From MFD09286-c1 sp963701015 (GTDB lineage: Bacteria > Bacteroidota > Bacteroidia > Bacteroidales > DTGW01), in contig OY969556.1 of assembly GCA_963701015.1 (NCBI GenBank), positions 1,550,001 through 1,614,000 of the forward strand: 64,000 nucleotides of DNA, given 5' to 3'. The notes beneath the pieces were generated by a model. The model worked only from the letters and a program-made list of their open reading frames with translations, was not told the DNA's origin and ran no database searches. The translations under genes were made by a program, and so were the position numbers. Position 1 is the first letter of the stretch; every line of letters begins with the position of its first letter. Positions 44,893-53,948 of this stretch are shown here, piece after piece.

Positions 44893-46476
44893 TTAATGCC
44901 TTTGTACCTCAAGCATATCTTGGATTTCTTCTAAAGAACGACCCTTTGTTTCGGGTACATATTTTATTACAAATAGTAATCCAAAGGCACACAAAACAGC
45001 AAAAATCAAAAATGATAAGCCTGTTCCCAATTTTTCGAGTTCAATTGGAAAAACCGTAACAACAATTGTACTTACCAAAGCATTGAAAGTACCAGCAATT
45101 GAAATTGCCAATCCACGGATGCGATTTGGAAAAATTTCAGCTAGTAACGCCCATGTTACAGGACCTAATGATATGGCAAAGGATGCAATAAAAAGCAAAA
45201 TTCCAATCAAAACAAGCATTGCATTCATTTTAATCGAGAATTGCAGAATTGTATTTTTAACATCGCTAAATGAATTGCCAATATTAGATTTCACAGCATT
45301 AAAAAATACCACTTCATTGGTAAATGTTTTTCCTTCAATTTTCTCCAAACCTGTTTTAATTGTTTCAATTTTATCATTTTTTAATCCATTTTGGGATAGT
45401 TGTATTTCAATACTATGAACACTTTCAGGAGTGATTGAATAAGTTGCATTAAAAAATGTAAAGGCAGAAATTAAATAAGCACAAATAATTCCAGATAAAC
45501 CAATGATTAAAAGTGGCTTACGACCTAGCTTATCAATCATTGTCATAGCAATAATTGTAAATACAAGATTCACAATACCAATAATTGCAGCTTGCATAAA
45601 TGCTGAATCTCTTCCACCTCCAGTTGTTTGAAAAATTAGAGTGGCGTAATAAAGTATTGCATTAATAGCTGAAATTTGCTGCAAGGCTGCAATTCCGAGG
45701 CCAATTATCATTATTAACCGCATATCTCGCGATAATAAATCCTTAAAATAAGCTTTAGGTCGGTTTCTATCTTTTTCAATATGTTTTTCAATTTCGCCCA
45801 ATGTGAATTTAGAATATTCTTCACCTCCAATTTTTGTTAATACTTTGTTTGCTTCAACCGATCGATTATTCTGAACCAACCATCGAGGACTTTGAGGCAC
45901 AATTATCAGTAATAACAAATAGGCAATTGCAGGAATTGCACCAACACCCAACATCCATCTCCAATTCAGATTTGGATCGGAAATTATTTTGTTAATAAAA
46001 TAATTTGTAAAAAACGCAATTGAAATACCTAATACAATATTCAATTGATTGATTGAAACCATAATTCCCCTGTATTTTTTAGGCGAAACTTCAGCAATAT
46101 ACATTGGAGCAACTAAAATTGCCATTCCAACACCTAAACCACCAATTAGTCTTGCTACAATAAAAAACATAAAATTTGTAGCCAGTGCAGTTCCTAGCGC
46201 ACAAAATGCAAACAATATTGCTGTGCAGATTAGTACTAATTTTCTTCCGAATTTATCCGCAAAAATTCCTCCAATAAAATTACCAAGTATTGATCCGGCA
46301 GTAAGTGAACTTACGGAAAAACCAAACCAAAAAGAAGATTGGCTTAATCCAAAAATTTTGCTGTAAAATGGCACGGCACCTGAAATAACAGCGCTATCGA
46401 ACCCTAATAGAAAACCTCCAAGCGCAACAATAATTGACAAAAGGCCAACATAAAATTTATTAATTTTCGAATCCAT
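44893..46476 (-). CDS. MFS sugar porter (proton-coupled monosaccharide/disaccharide importer) with an extended periplasmic loop
   Basis: 527 residues, 12 membrane helices, sugar-porter subfamily. Diagnostic motifs are GGFLLGFDSAVISGA, ADKFGRK, PQSPRWLV, QQISAINAILYY, DKLGRKPLL and VPETKGRSLEEIQ. Between helices 9 and 10 lies an added segment of roughly 70 residues (about 340-410, ITPESVHSIEIQLSQNG to FSDVKNTILQFS) that is mostly hydrophilic and helical; ordinary sugar porters have a short loop there. It imports the product of the extracellular hydrolases to the cytoplasm, where the 1150-residue enzyme acts. Confidence 0.93.
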   Translation of the reverse strand: MDSKINKFYVGLLSIIVALGGFLLGFDSAVISGAVPFYSKIFGLSQSSFWFGFSVSSLTAGSILGNFIGGIFADKFGRKLVLICTAILFAFCALGTALATNFMFFIVARLIGGLGVGMAILVAPMYIAEVSPKKYRGIMVSINQLNIVLGISIAFFTNYFINKIISDPNLNWRWMLGVGAIPAIAYLLLLIIVPQSPRWLVQNNRSVEANKVLTKIGGEEYSKFTLGEIEKHIEKDRNRPKAYFKDLLSRDMRLIMIIGLGIAALQQISAINAILYYATLIFQTTGGGRDSAFMQAAIIGIVNLVFTIIAMTMIDKLGRKPLLIIGLSGIICAYLISAFTFFNATYSITPESVHSIEIQLSQNGLKNDKIETIKTGLEKIEGKTFTNEVVFFNAVKSNIGNSFSDVKNTILQFSIKMNAMLVLIGILLFIASFAISLGPVTWALLAEIFPNRIRGLAISIAGTFNALVSTIVVTVFPIELEKLGTGLSFLIFAVLCAFGLLFVIKYVPETKGRSLEEIQDMLEVQRH

Positions 46477-46502
46477 TGAAGTAGTTTTTACATTAAAAAT
46501 TA

Positions 46503-46536
46503 GAAAGAGACTGGCTTTTGCATGACAGTCTCTTTC
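46503..46536 (-). promoter_or_regulatory. Perfect hairpin between susD and the porter gene
   Basis: GAAAGAGACTG (46503-46513) pairs perfectly with CAGTCTCTTTC (46526-46536), 11 bp around a 12-base loop, in the 83-base gap. On the minus strand AATTTTTAATG follows three bases later. It could be a partial terminator or an mRNA-processing/stability element that lowers porter and enzyme expression relative to SusCD. Confidence 0.65.
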
Positions 46537-46559
46537 AATTAAAGTTAGATATTTAAATA

Positions 46560-48101
46560 CTAATATCCCTGATTTTGATGAAAAATAGTTGTATCCTTCC
46601 CATACTCATTCATTTCCTGTTGTGGAATAGGCATTAATCCATTTGTTTTAGTTCCTGGTGTACCTTCGGCATAGCTATTTGCAGCATTTGGTCCCGTAAG
46701 ATAAACAGGAGCGGTAAGCACCTTTTCAGCATCACCCCAACGAATTATATCATAATAACGATCTCCTTCTAAACAAAGTTCTAATTGACGTTCATCCTTT
46801 ATTTGTTGCAACGAAACGGATGAAAGAGGAGCAAGGTTTGCCCTAACTCTTACTTTATTTATATAAGTTAAGGCATCGGCATTATCTCCAGTCATGTTAT
46901 ATGCTTCAGCTAACATCAAATAAACATCAGCCAAACGCAAAACAACTAAATTCTGATTTATCTGATTGGTATTTGTAAAATATCCTTTTTGTCTGGCATG
47001 TTTTAGATCCCACCAACCATTTTCATCATTTACCATTGAATCCTTAACATTTGCATTCTTAAATAATTTTACAATTGAATCACTTGATATAATAGAATGA
47101 TTTTTACGAGCTGTATCACCCATAGCGTCAAAAGCTGCTGCCAGCTTTTGAGTAGGCTGGTTCATACCCCAGCCCCATTCGAAAGTTGCAGGTGCTGGAA
47201 CTGAATTATTGCCGCTTGTACGAGGTGCGCATAAAGTAAATACAGTATTACTGTTGGCATTATTATCCCAACCTGCTCCAACACCGGTACTTGAAAAGTT
47301 TATTTCGAAAATAGATTCAACTCCATGTTTTAAAGCAGGGTTAAACACATCTGAGAATTTTGAGCATAATGAATACTGTCCATTATCAACTTGCTTCAAA
47401 ATATCAATACAATTCTGGTATTTTCCTTCATACAGATAAACTTTACCTAATAAAGTTTTAGCTGCAGCCATTGTAGTTTCACCATCACCAGGAACCAAAA
47501 TTTTCCATTTTCCATCGGCTAATGAAGTTGTTAAATATCGTTCAATTGCAGCCCATACATCAGGAATTGAATTTCTGGGTAATTTATCAGTTGATAGAGG
47601 AACTTTATCAATAATAGGAGCGGCACCCCACATTCGAACAATTTGAAAATATGCAAAAGCTTTCAAAAAATATGCCTGATCAATAACACTTTTTGCTACA
47701 TCATCATTAATTTTCATATTGTATATAACATAATTTGCCCTGGCAACCAATTGCCACCATTGCTGATATGCAGACCAGTTATTTTGACCTACTGCTGTAT
47801 AAGAGGTTAGTTGGAAACGATCAATAAGTTGAAAATCCAATTGATCTGAATTATCAGCACCACCGGCTGTAGCATCATCCGAAGCAATACTTCCCCACAT
47901 AAAAGTAGTACCAGTCCATATTTCAAACTGTAAAGGATCGTAAACCGAATATAATGCTTCCAATGCTTGGTCATCAGTAATATAGTATGTGGAAGGGGTA
48001 ACGATACCATCGGGCTTAAGATCTAAAAGTTCGTTTTTTGTACAGCCACTTATGGCTATTAATAACAAAATGCTTAATATATATATAATTTTATTTTTCA
48101 T
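46560..48101 (-). CDS. SusD-like glycan-binding lipoprotein (RagB/SusD family)
   Basis: 513 residues. Lipobox ISGC (Cys20) then TKNELLDLKPDGIVTPSTYY, the standard SusD beginning. N-terminal helical repeats (QAYFLKAFAYFQIVRMWGAAP, PLSTDKLPRN) and C-terminal VRVRANLAPLSS, QIKDERQLELCLEGDRYYDI RW-type motif confirm RagB/SusD. It caps the SusC barrel encoded upstream (28-base gap) and captures glycan at the cell surface. Confidence 0.95.
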   Translation of the reverse strand: MKNKIIYILSILLLIAISGCTKNELLDLKPDGIVTPSTYYITDDQALEALYSVYDPLQFEIWTGTTFMWGSIASDDATAGGADNSDQLDFQLIDRFQLTSYTAVGQNNWSAYQQWWQLVARANYVIYNMKINDDVAKSVIDQAYFLKAFAYFQIVRMWGAAPIIDKVPLSTDKLPRNSIPDVWAAIERYLTTSLADGKWKILVPGDGETTMAAAKTLLGKVYLYEGKYQNCIDILKQVDNGQYSLCSKFSDVFNPALKHGVESIFEINFSSTGVGAGWDNNANSNTVFTLCAPRTSGNNSVPAPATFEWGWGMNQPTQKLAAAFDAMGDTARKNHSIISSDSIVKLFKNANVKDSMVNDENGWWDLKHARQKGYFTNTNQINQNLVVLRLADVYLMLAEAYNMTGDNADALTYINKVRVRANLAPLSSVSLQQIKDERQLELCLEGDRYYDIIRWGDAEKVLTAPVYLTGPNAANSYAEGTPGTKTNGLMPIPQQEMNEYGKDTTIFHQNQGY

Positions 48102-48129
48102 ATTCCAATTCTTTAATGATTTAACATAT

Positions 48130-51100
48130 TTAAAATGTTACATTAATACCTACAGTGTTAATTTTTGATGCAGGATAAAGACCTTTATCAATTCCATAAG
48201 AATAATTATTATTAGTATCATAATAACCAACTTCCGGATCAGTTCCAGGATATTTTGTTGATGTAAAAAGATTGGTACCAGTATAATATATCCTAAGTTT
48301 ACTAACAAAGAGTTTGCTTGTCCATTGTGTAGGAATTGTATAGGAAAGTGTCAGATTTTTTAAGCGCAAATAGTCGCCATTGAATACATTTAGCGAGCTA
48401 ACCCTGAAATTTTGGTTTGCATCATTATCTGTTGCACGAGGATAAAAATTTGAACTTCCTGGCCCTGTCCATCTGTCATTGAACCACACAGCAGCTTTAT
48501 TATATTCCTGACGATCACTTCGATAACCAGCCCAATAGATTTGGTTTCCTGTAACACCCTGAAAAAATAAACTTAATTCCAAACCTTTATATTCACCATC
48601 TAAATTAAAACCATAAGTCCAGTTTGGCATTGGTTTTCCTAAATAAGTTTCATCTTTGCTATCAATAACACCATCGTTATTTACATCGGCGAATTTAACA
48701 TCTCCAGGCTTTGCAGCAGGTTGGTATTTTACAAATTTCCCACTTACTTTCGATCCATAGTGATTAATTTGAGCAGTATCCTGGAAAATTCCAATGGCTT
48801 TATAACCTTTAAAGAACCAAACAGGTTGTCCAATTTCATAGCGGTTAACCACTCCAAGTTGGCCTATATTTGCACCATCTTTTCCGGCACTTATATAATC
48901 CAAAACTTTATTTTGAACATAGGATGCATTGAACGATAAGTTATATTTGAATTCTCCAAAATTATTGTGATAAGCAATATCAAATTCCCACCCTTTATTT
49001 TGGATTTTACCACTATTTATAGTGCCTGCAGCATTGAAACCTAAATTGGCTGGCTGGTTTGAGTTTGGTACTAACTGATCTGTAGTGAATTTATTAAACC
49101 ATTCAACAGTAGCAGTAAGTGAGTTTCTGAAAAAACCCATATCCAAACCAATATTACTTTGCACACTTTGTTCCCATTTTAAACCAGCTGAAGTAATTCC
49201 TGGATATAATCCTTTTTCAATATTAGCGCCGCTATTATCATTATAATATACTGGAATCATTGCAGCTACAGCCGGAAACCATGGCATATTATTCTTACTC
49301 CCGTTAATACCATAACTTGCTCTTAGCTTTAAGTTACTAATAGCTAATAGTTGACTGTTGTCAACAAAAAAATCTTCTTTGTTGATTGCCCAACCAGCAG
49401 AGAAGGCCGGAAATGTACCCCAGGGATTCTCAGATCCAAATTTTGAAGAGCCATCTCTACGAATACTCCCCTGAAGAATATATTTTTCTTTATAGTTATA
49501 CATAAAACGGCCAAAATAAGATGCGGCAATTTCAGCTTCAGGAGAAGTAGATTCATCATTAATTGAGTTCTGACCTGAATGCATCCTCCAGTTTGTAGTT
49601 GCCGGATAAGCATATTGAACATTTGCATAAGGAATACCAAATCCAGTATAGCTTAACCAGTAATGCGAATAATTACTATATTCTTGACCTACCATGAATT
49701 GTATATAATGTTCGCCAAGACGAAGTTCGTATTGCCCTTGATTTTGAATACCGTATGTGTACCAACGGTCCCATGATTCATTAAGGTTCGTTAATGAATC
49801 TGCTGTTATGGGAGCTGTGCCATATATGGTATAACCATTATATGTGTCATGTAACTGATAGGCATAATCAACATAAATTCTTGAAGTAAACTTTAAACCC
49901 TTAATAGGGCTGAAATCTGCGTGTAGATTTGCAAAAATTTTATCATTCGTTTGTTTATTATTTGAATAATCTATTTGCGCCATTGGGTTCCATGCTTCGC
50001 CAGTTGTTATTCCTGACTGACTATAATATTGACCATTTTTTTGGTTCCAAAATGGGCGTAGATTAACAGGAATATGTAATGTGTCAGTAAAAACAGGAAT
50101 ATTTGGTTGATAGGTTATAGCATCATTTATTATTCCACCATATTCGTTTTCAGTATTTAAATTATTCTGTTTTGTACGGGTATAAGAAATATCAGATCCT
50201 ATACTAAACCAGCTTTTAAGCTCACTATTAACATTTGCACGAAATGAATATCGTGTAAAATTATTTTTTGATCCGCCAACAATTCCATTTTGATTTAAAT
50301 AGGCAGCACTTACAAAATATGTAGATTTATCGCCTCCTCCAGAAAAATTGACTTTATGTTCATCCATCGGTGCTGATTGAAATACTTGTTTTACCCAATT
50401 TGTATTCTGAACAGAATCAGAATTTGAAAATATTTTATAATTTCCTGATTTATTAAAAGCTTTGGGATTTTCCCAATTTGCAGCTTCCATAAAATATTGC
50501 CTGTATTCAGGACCAGTCATTGCCGAAGGTAATTTGGTTGCATTTTGCACTCCATGTGAATAAGAATATTCAATTTGAGAATTACCTTTTTTACCTTTTT
50601 TAGTTGTAATAATTATAACACCATTTCCACCATTTGCTCCATAAATAGCAGCAGCAGAGGCATCTTTTAAAACTTCTATTGATTCAATATCGGAAGGTTC
50701 AAGATAATTCATTCCACCAGTTGCAACACCGTCAACAATATATAAAGGATTTGTGCTGCCATCGGAACCATTACCACGTATTTTTATTGCTAAATCTGAT
50801 CCGGGGGCACCTGAATTTTGAGTAACCGTAACACCAGATGTTTTACCTTGAAGCGCTCCTTCGAAATTTGAAGCAACAACATTTTCCATGTCTTTCGAAT
50901 CAATTTTTGCAATTGCTGCGGTTACTAAACTCTTTTTTTGAACTCCATAACCAATTACGACTATTTCATCGAGTTTTTGTACATCTGGAGCTAATTTTAC
51001 GTCAATTTTGTTTTGATCCTTAACTTCAATTTTCTGGTTTATATAACCTAAAAATGAAAATGACAATGAAGCATCGGCTTTATTAATTTCAATGGAATAG

Positions 51101-51618
51101 TTTCCATTCAAGTCAGTTACAGTGCCATTTGTAGTTCCTTCGATTACAACATTTACCCCCGGCAAAGGCTCTCCTGTTGAAGCATCAATTACGTTTCCCG
51201 TAATCTTAAGAGTTTGCTGAAGGTCTTCAATTGCTTTCGAATCTTCTTTTGGTGAAAGTATAATCTGCCTGTCAAGAACAACATAATCAACATCTTGTTT
51301 ATCAAAAAGACTTGCAAGAATTTCTTTTATTGGTTTATTGTCGGCAACCAAATCTACTTTCCTGTTCACATCAACCAATTTCTGGTTGAATAGAAAAAAG
51401 AATTCACTTTTCTTCTCAATTTCGTTTAAAACGTCTTCAACAGAAGCATTTTTTAAATTTAACGAAACTCTGGCTGATTGGGAATAAGAAGTTCCAGCCA
51501 TGGCATTTAGCATACCTGCAAAAAGCAGAATAAGAGAGATTTTCATAGTTAGAACGAATTTTTGTAAGTTAGTGCTGTTTGGTTTTCGCAAACAAAAGTC
51601 CTTAATAAATTTTTTCAT
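48130..51618 (-). CDS. SusC-like TonB-dependent transporter with N-terminal STN signalling domain
   Basis: 1162 residues. After a signal segment (~25-46) comes a secretin/TonB N-terminal (STN) domain (~50-125, VSLNLKNASVEDVLNEIEKK, NRKVDLVADNKPIKEILASL), a carboxypeptidase-like domain (~137-220), a plug (ALQGKTSGVTVTQNSGAPG, AAAIYGANGGNGVIIITTKKG) and the barrel. STN domains contact a FecR anti-sigma in the periplasm, and FecR plus an ECF sigma factor are encoded immediately upstream, so ligand passage should switch on the locus. Ends NTVGINVTF with a terminal aromatic. Confidence 0.96.
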   Translation of the reverse strand: MKKFIKDFCLRKPNSTNLQKFVLTMKISLILLFAGMLNAMAGTSYSQSARVSLNLKNASVEDVLNEIEKKSEFFFLFNQKLVDVNRKVDLVADNKPIKEILASLFDKQDVDYVVLDRQIILSPKEDSKAIEDLQQTLKITGNVIDASTGEPLPGVNVVIEGTTNGTVTDLNGNYSIEINKADASLSFSFLGYINQKIEVKDQNKIDVKLAPDVQKLDEIVVIGYGVQKKSLVTAAIAKIDSKDMENVVASNFEGALQGKTSGVTVTQNSGAPGSDLAIKIRGNGSDGSTNPLYIVDGVATGGMNYLEPSDIESIEVLKDASAAAIYGANGGNGVIIITTKKGKKGNSQIEYSYSHGVQNATKLPSAMTGPEYRQYFMEAANWENPKAFNKSGNYKIFSNSDSVQNTNWVKQVFQSAPMDEHKVNFSGGGDKSTYFVSAAYLNQNGIVGGSKNNFTRYSFRANVNSELKSWFSIGSDISYTRTKQNNLNTENEYGGIINDAITYQPNIPVFTDTLHIPVNLRPFWNQKNGQYYSQSGITTGEAWNPMAQIDYSNNKQTNDKIFANLHADFSPIKGLKFTSRIYVDYAYQLHDTYNGYTIYGTAPITADSLTNLNESWDRWYTYGIQNQGQYELRLGEHYIQFMVGQEYSNYSHYWLSYTGFGIPYANVQYAYPATTNWRMHSGQNSINDESTSPEAEIAASYFGRFMYNYKEKYILQGSIRRDGSSKFGSENPWGTFPAFSAGWAINKEDFFVDNSQLLAISNLKLRASYGINGSKNNMPWFPAVAAMIPVYYNDNSGANIEKGLYPGITSAGLKWEQSVQSNIGLDMGFFRNSLTATVEWFNKFTTDQLVPNSNQPANLGFNAAGTINSGKIQNKGWEFDIAYHNNFGEFKYNLSFNASYVQNKVLDYISAGKDGANIGQLGVVNRYEIGQPVWFFKGYKAIGIFQDTAQINHYGSKVSGKFVKYQPAAKPGDVKFADVNNDGVIDSKDETYLGKPMPNWTYGFNLDGEYKGLELSLFFQGVTGNQIYWAGYRSDRQEYNKAAVWFNDRWTGPGSSNFYPRATDNDANQNFRVSSLNVFNGDYLRLKNLTLSYTIPTQWTSKLFVSKLRIYYTGTNLFTSTKYPGTDPEVGYYDTNNNYSYGIDKGLYPASKINTVGINVTF

Positions 51619-51691
51619 AAATTTACATCGTTAGCTGGTTAGTAATTAATTGTGTAAAACTCTGTAATAAAATTATTTAGCCACTAATTCC

Positions 51692-51719
51692 GAGGAGAAG
51701 TGTCCCCACACTTTTCCTC
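51692..51719. promoter_or_regulatory. Hairpin in the fecR-susC intergenic leader
   Basis: GAGGAGAAGTGT and ACACTTTTCCTC form a 12-bp stem with one mismatch and a 4-base loop. On the plus strand a T-rich run follows, but no plus-strand gene ends here. On the minus strand it lies 73 bases before the SusC start, in what would be the SusC leader, so a role in transcription or message stability is possible. Confidence 0.5.
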
Positions 51720-51788
51720 TTTTATTTAGCTGCAAATAAAAAAAGTGTTTTTTAATGTTTCATAGGCATTTTTAAATTTAATTTATAA

Positions 51789-52841
51789 TTATTCTCTTCT
51801 TTTATAAATGATTATTTTCCGTTTTGTAAAAGTTCCATCTTGTAGATGTTTGCGCTTAATTTCTTTATAATCGATTGGTGATGATAGCTTTAAAAGTTTT
51901 AATATTTCACTCAATGATTCATCTTCAAAAGTTGCTCTATAACGATAGTCATTTAGTTCATTTCCCTGAATTTCAATATCGACTTTATAAAGTTGACTTA
52001 TTTTTTTAATTACCTGGCTAAATGGTTCATTACGGAATACAAGCCTTCCATCTTTCCAAGCAATATATTTATAACCATCTTCATTTTTTATATCTACTTT
52101 ACCTGATAATGTATCTAAAACTAAATGCTGGTCAGGTTGCAATTCTGCAATTTCTTTACTTTGCATGTTGTTGATGGTTTGCGTAACAAAAACCTTTCCA
52201 TGTATTAAAGTTACTTCTGCCAAATTATCATTTGTATATGCTGATACACAGAATTTGGTTCCAGTAGCTTTTACACTAATCGTAGAAGTTTGCACTATAA
52301 ATGGCTGCGTTACATCAGAATGAACTTCGAAATATGCTTCACCTTTTAAATAAACAGTCCGTTTTCCGTTACAAAATTTATCGGGATATTTTAAACTACT
52401 TCCTGAATTAAGCCAAACCGATGAACCATCGGATAATTTAAGCGCCGATCGCGTTCCGTATGTTGCATATACTTCATTATATACAATGTTTTGATTTCCA
52501 TTGTAATGCGAATTATAAAAAATTTTAATTGTTACAGCAGTTATAAAAACAAGTATAAGTATTGCTGCAACTCTATTCCAATAAAACCAGAATGATTTTG
52601 TTTTACTTCCCGAACTTATTCTACTTAAAATATTTTTTAGCGAACTATCCAATGAAATATCTGAAGGCAATATTGTTTTATCCGATGATTCCCAAATATT
52701 TTTAATTTGTGTAAAATATTTTCTATTTTCATCATTCAACCTCACCCAGTTTTCAATTAGTTCAATTTCATCATCATTTGCAGTTAAAGCTAGATATTTA
52801 GCAATTAACTCATATAGTTCGTCTTGTTCCAGTGTTTTCAT
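51789..52841 (-). CDS. FecR-family anti-sigma factor
   Basis: About 350 residues from the preferred ATG at 52841 (MKTLEQDELYELIAKYL, a usual beginning); the frame is open to an ATG at 52889. An N-terminal cytoplasmic domain that binds sigma (to ~75) is followed by one membrane helix (RVAAILILVFITAVTIKIF) and a periplasmic FecR domain (YATYGTRSALKLSDGSSVWLNSGSSLKYP) with a C-terminal STN-like part (FSQVIKKISQLYKVDIEIQG). It transmits the signal from SusC to the ECF sigma factor. 117 bases separate it from the sigma gene. Confidence 0.93.
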   Translation of the reverse strand: MKTLEQDELYELIAKYLALTANDDEIELIENWVRLNDENRKYFTQIKNIWESSDKTILPSDISLDSSLKNILSRISSGSKTKSFWFYWNRVAAILILVFITAVTIKIFYNSHYNGNQNIVYNEVYATYGTRSALKLSDGSSVWLNSGSSLKYPDKFCNGKRTVYLKGEAYFEVHSDVTQPFIVQTSTISVKATGTKFCVSAYTNDNLAEVTLIHGKVFVTQTINNMQSKEIAELQPDQHLVLDTLSGKVDIKNEDGYKYIAWKDGRLVFRNEPFSQVIKKISQLYKVDIEIQGNELNDYRYRATFEDESLSEILKLLKLSSPIDYKEIKRKHLQDGTFTKRKIIIYKRRE

Positions 52842-53006
52842 AAATTTTACTTTCTCTGATAATGACGTTTGAAAAAACTTTTCCCACATGAAGAAGTAAA
52901 TTATTAAATAATTTAATGCTCTAACAAATTGAAATTTATTATATTACAACTTATAAATACAAAAAATTTAGAAATTAAAAAGAAGTAGTGTAGAAGAATT
53001 GAAACC

Positions 53007-53594
53007 TTATAAGAAAATTGTAATCAGGAAAAGAAAAAATGGTATGTAATCTTTTAATTCAGAACGAAGCAAATGCAAAGCCTTACCAATGCGAACTTCA
53101 ATAGTTCGAACGGAAACATTTAATTTTTCTGCAATTTCGGCATATTTTAATCCGTCGTACCTGTTTAACCTAAAAGTTAATGATAATTCGTCAGGTAATT
53201 TATTCAATAAAATTTCTATTGTTTGGGAAAGTTCCGACCAGAGAAGGTACTCTTCGGTATTATTCTCAAAATCAGCTAAATTCAATTTACTATCAGTAAC
53301 ATATTTTTCTCTCGATTTTAAATGCCGAAGCCAATCAATGCATTTGTTTTGAACACTTTTTAAAAGAAATGATTTAAGTGATGACTCAATAGTTATATCA
53401 TTCCTGTTTTCCCAAAATTTGACAAATACATCCTGCACAATTTCTTCAGCGATGTCTTTATCTTTTGTAAAATTGAAAGCAAACAAAGTTAAATCGTGAT
53501 AATAATTCGAAAAAACCATGGTGAACGCACTTTCATCGTTCTGTCTAATTTTTTCTAAAAGTATCTTTTCATATAAATTTATTTCCTTTTTCAC
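53007..53594 (-). CDS. ECF-type RNA polymerase sigma factor
   Basis: 195 residues. Region 2 is visible as TLFAFNFTKDKDIAEEIVQDVFVKFWENR and region 4 as LPDELSLTFRLNRYDGLKYAEIAEKLNVSVRTIEVRIGKAL, with a helix-turn-helix. The C-terminus is unusually hydrophobic (DYIPFFLFLITIFL), often seen in FecR-paired Bacteroidota sigma factors. It most likely directs transcription of the downstream SusC locus and perhaps its own operon. Confidence 0.94.
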   Translation of the reverse strand: MKKEINLYEKILLEKIRQNDESAFTMVFSNYYHDLTLFAFNFTKDKDIAEEIVQDVFVKFWENRNDITIESSLKSFLLKSVQNKCIDWLRHLKSREKYVTDSKLNLADFENNTEEYLLWSELSQTIEILLNKLPDELSLTFRLNRYDGLKYAEIAEKLNVSVRTIEVRIGKALHLLRSELKDYIPFFLFLITIFL

Positions 53595-53948
53595 CCTACC
53601 TTTTAGAATGTTTCACTAAATTATAAATATTTATCTATTTTAGTTTGATATATACAACAATTATGTAAATTATTAAAGTACTTGAAATACTTAGAAAATT
53701 CAAAATTTTGAAGATACTTTAAAATTTCATCAACTTTTAATAGATTAAAAAATAGAGAAAATAAAATTACTGCTTTTAATACCAGTATTTTAGGGGATAA
53801 TGAATAATGCAGCTATAATTATACAGCTGTAAAAGTAATTAAATATTTAAATTGCTATTGAATTATGGCATTTTTTTGAATTACTAAAACAGGAAAAATT
53901 TCCATTTATATAATCTATGGAATGAACCACGGAAATTTCTAATCACAT
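53595..53948. other. Intergenic region between GH3 and the sigma factor gene, with a terminator-like hairpin
   Basis: 354 bases. Near GH3, AAATTTCC (53896-53903) pairs with GGAAATTT (53931-53938) and a short T-run follows on the minus strand, fitting termination of GH3. A palindromic patch CAGCTATAATTATACAGCTG lies near 53811-53830 and could be a protein-binding site. No exact -33/-7 pair for the sigma gene was found. Confidence 0.5.

Noticed and set aside
51692..51719. Plus-strand rho-independent terminator
   Set aside because: Although a T-rich run follows on plus, no plus-strand gene ends nearby; it is kept only as a hairpin in the SusC leader.
52842..52889. Longer fecR start at 52889
   Set aside because: The added 16 residues are unlike FecR proteins, which begin close to the ELYELIAKYL segment.
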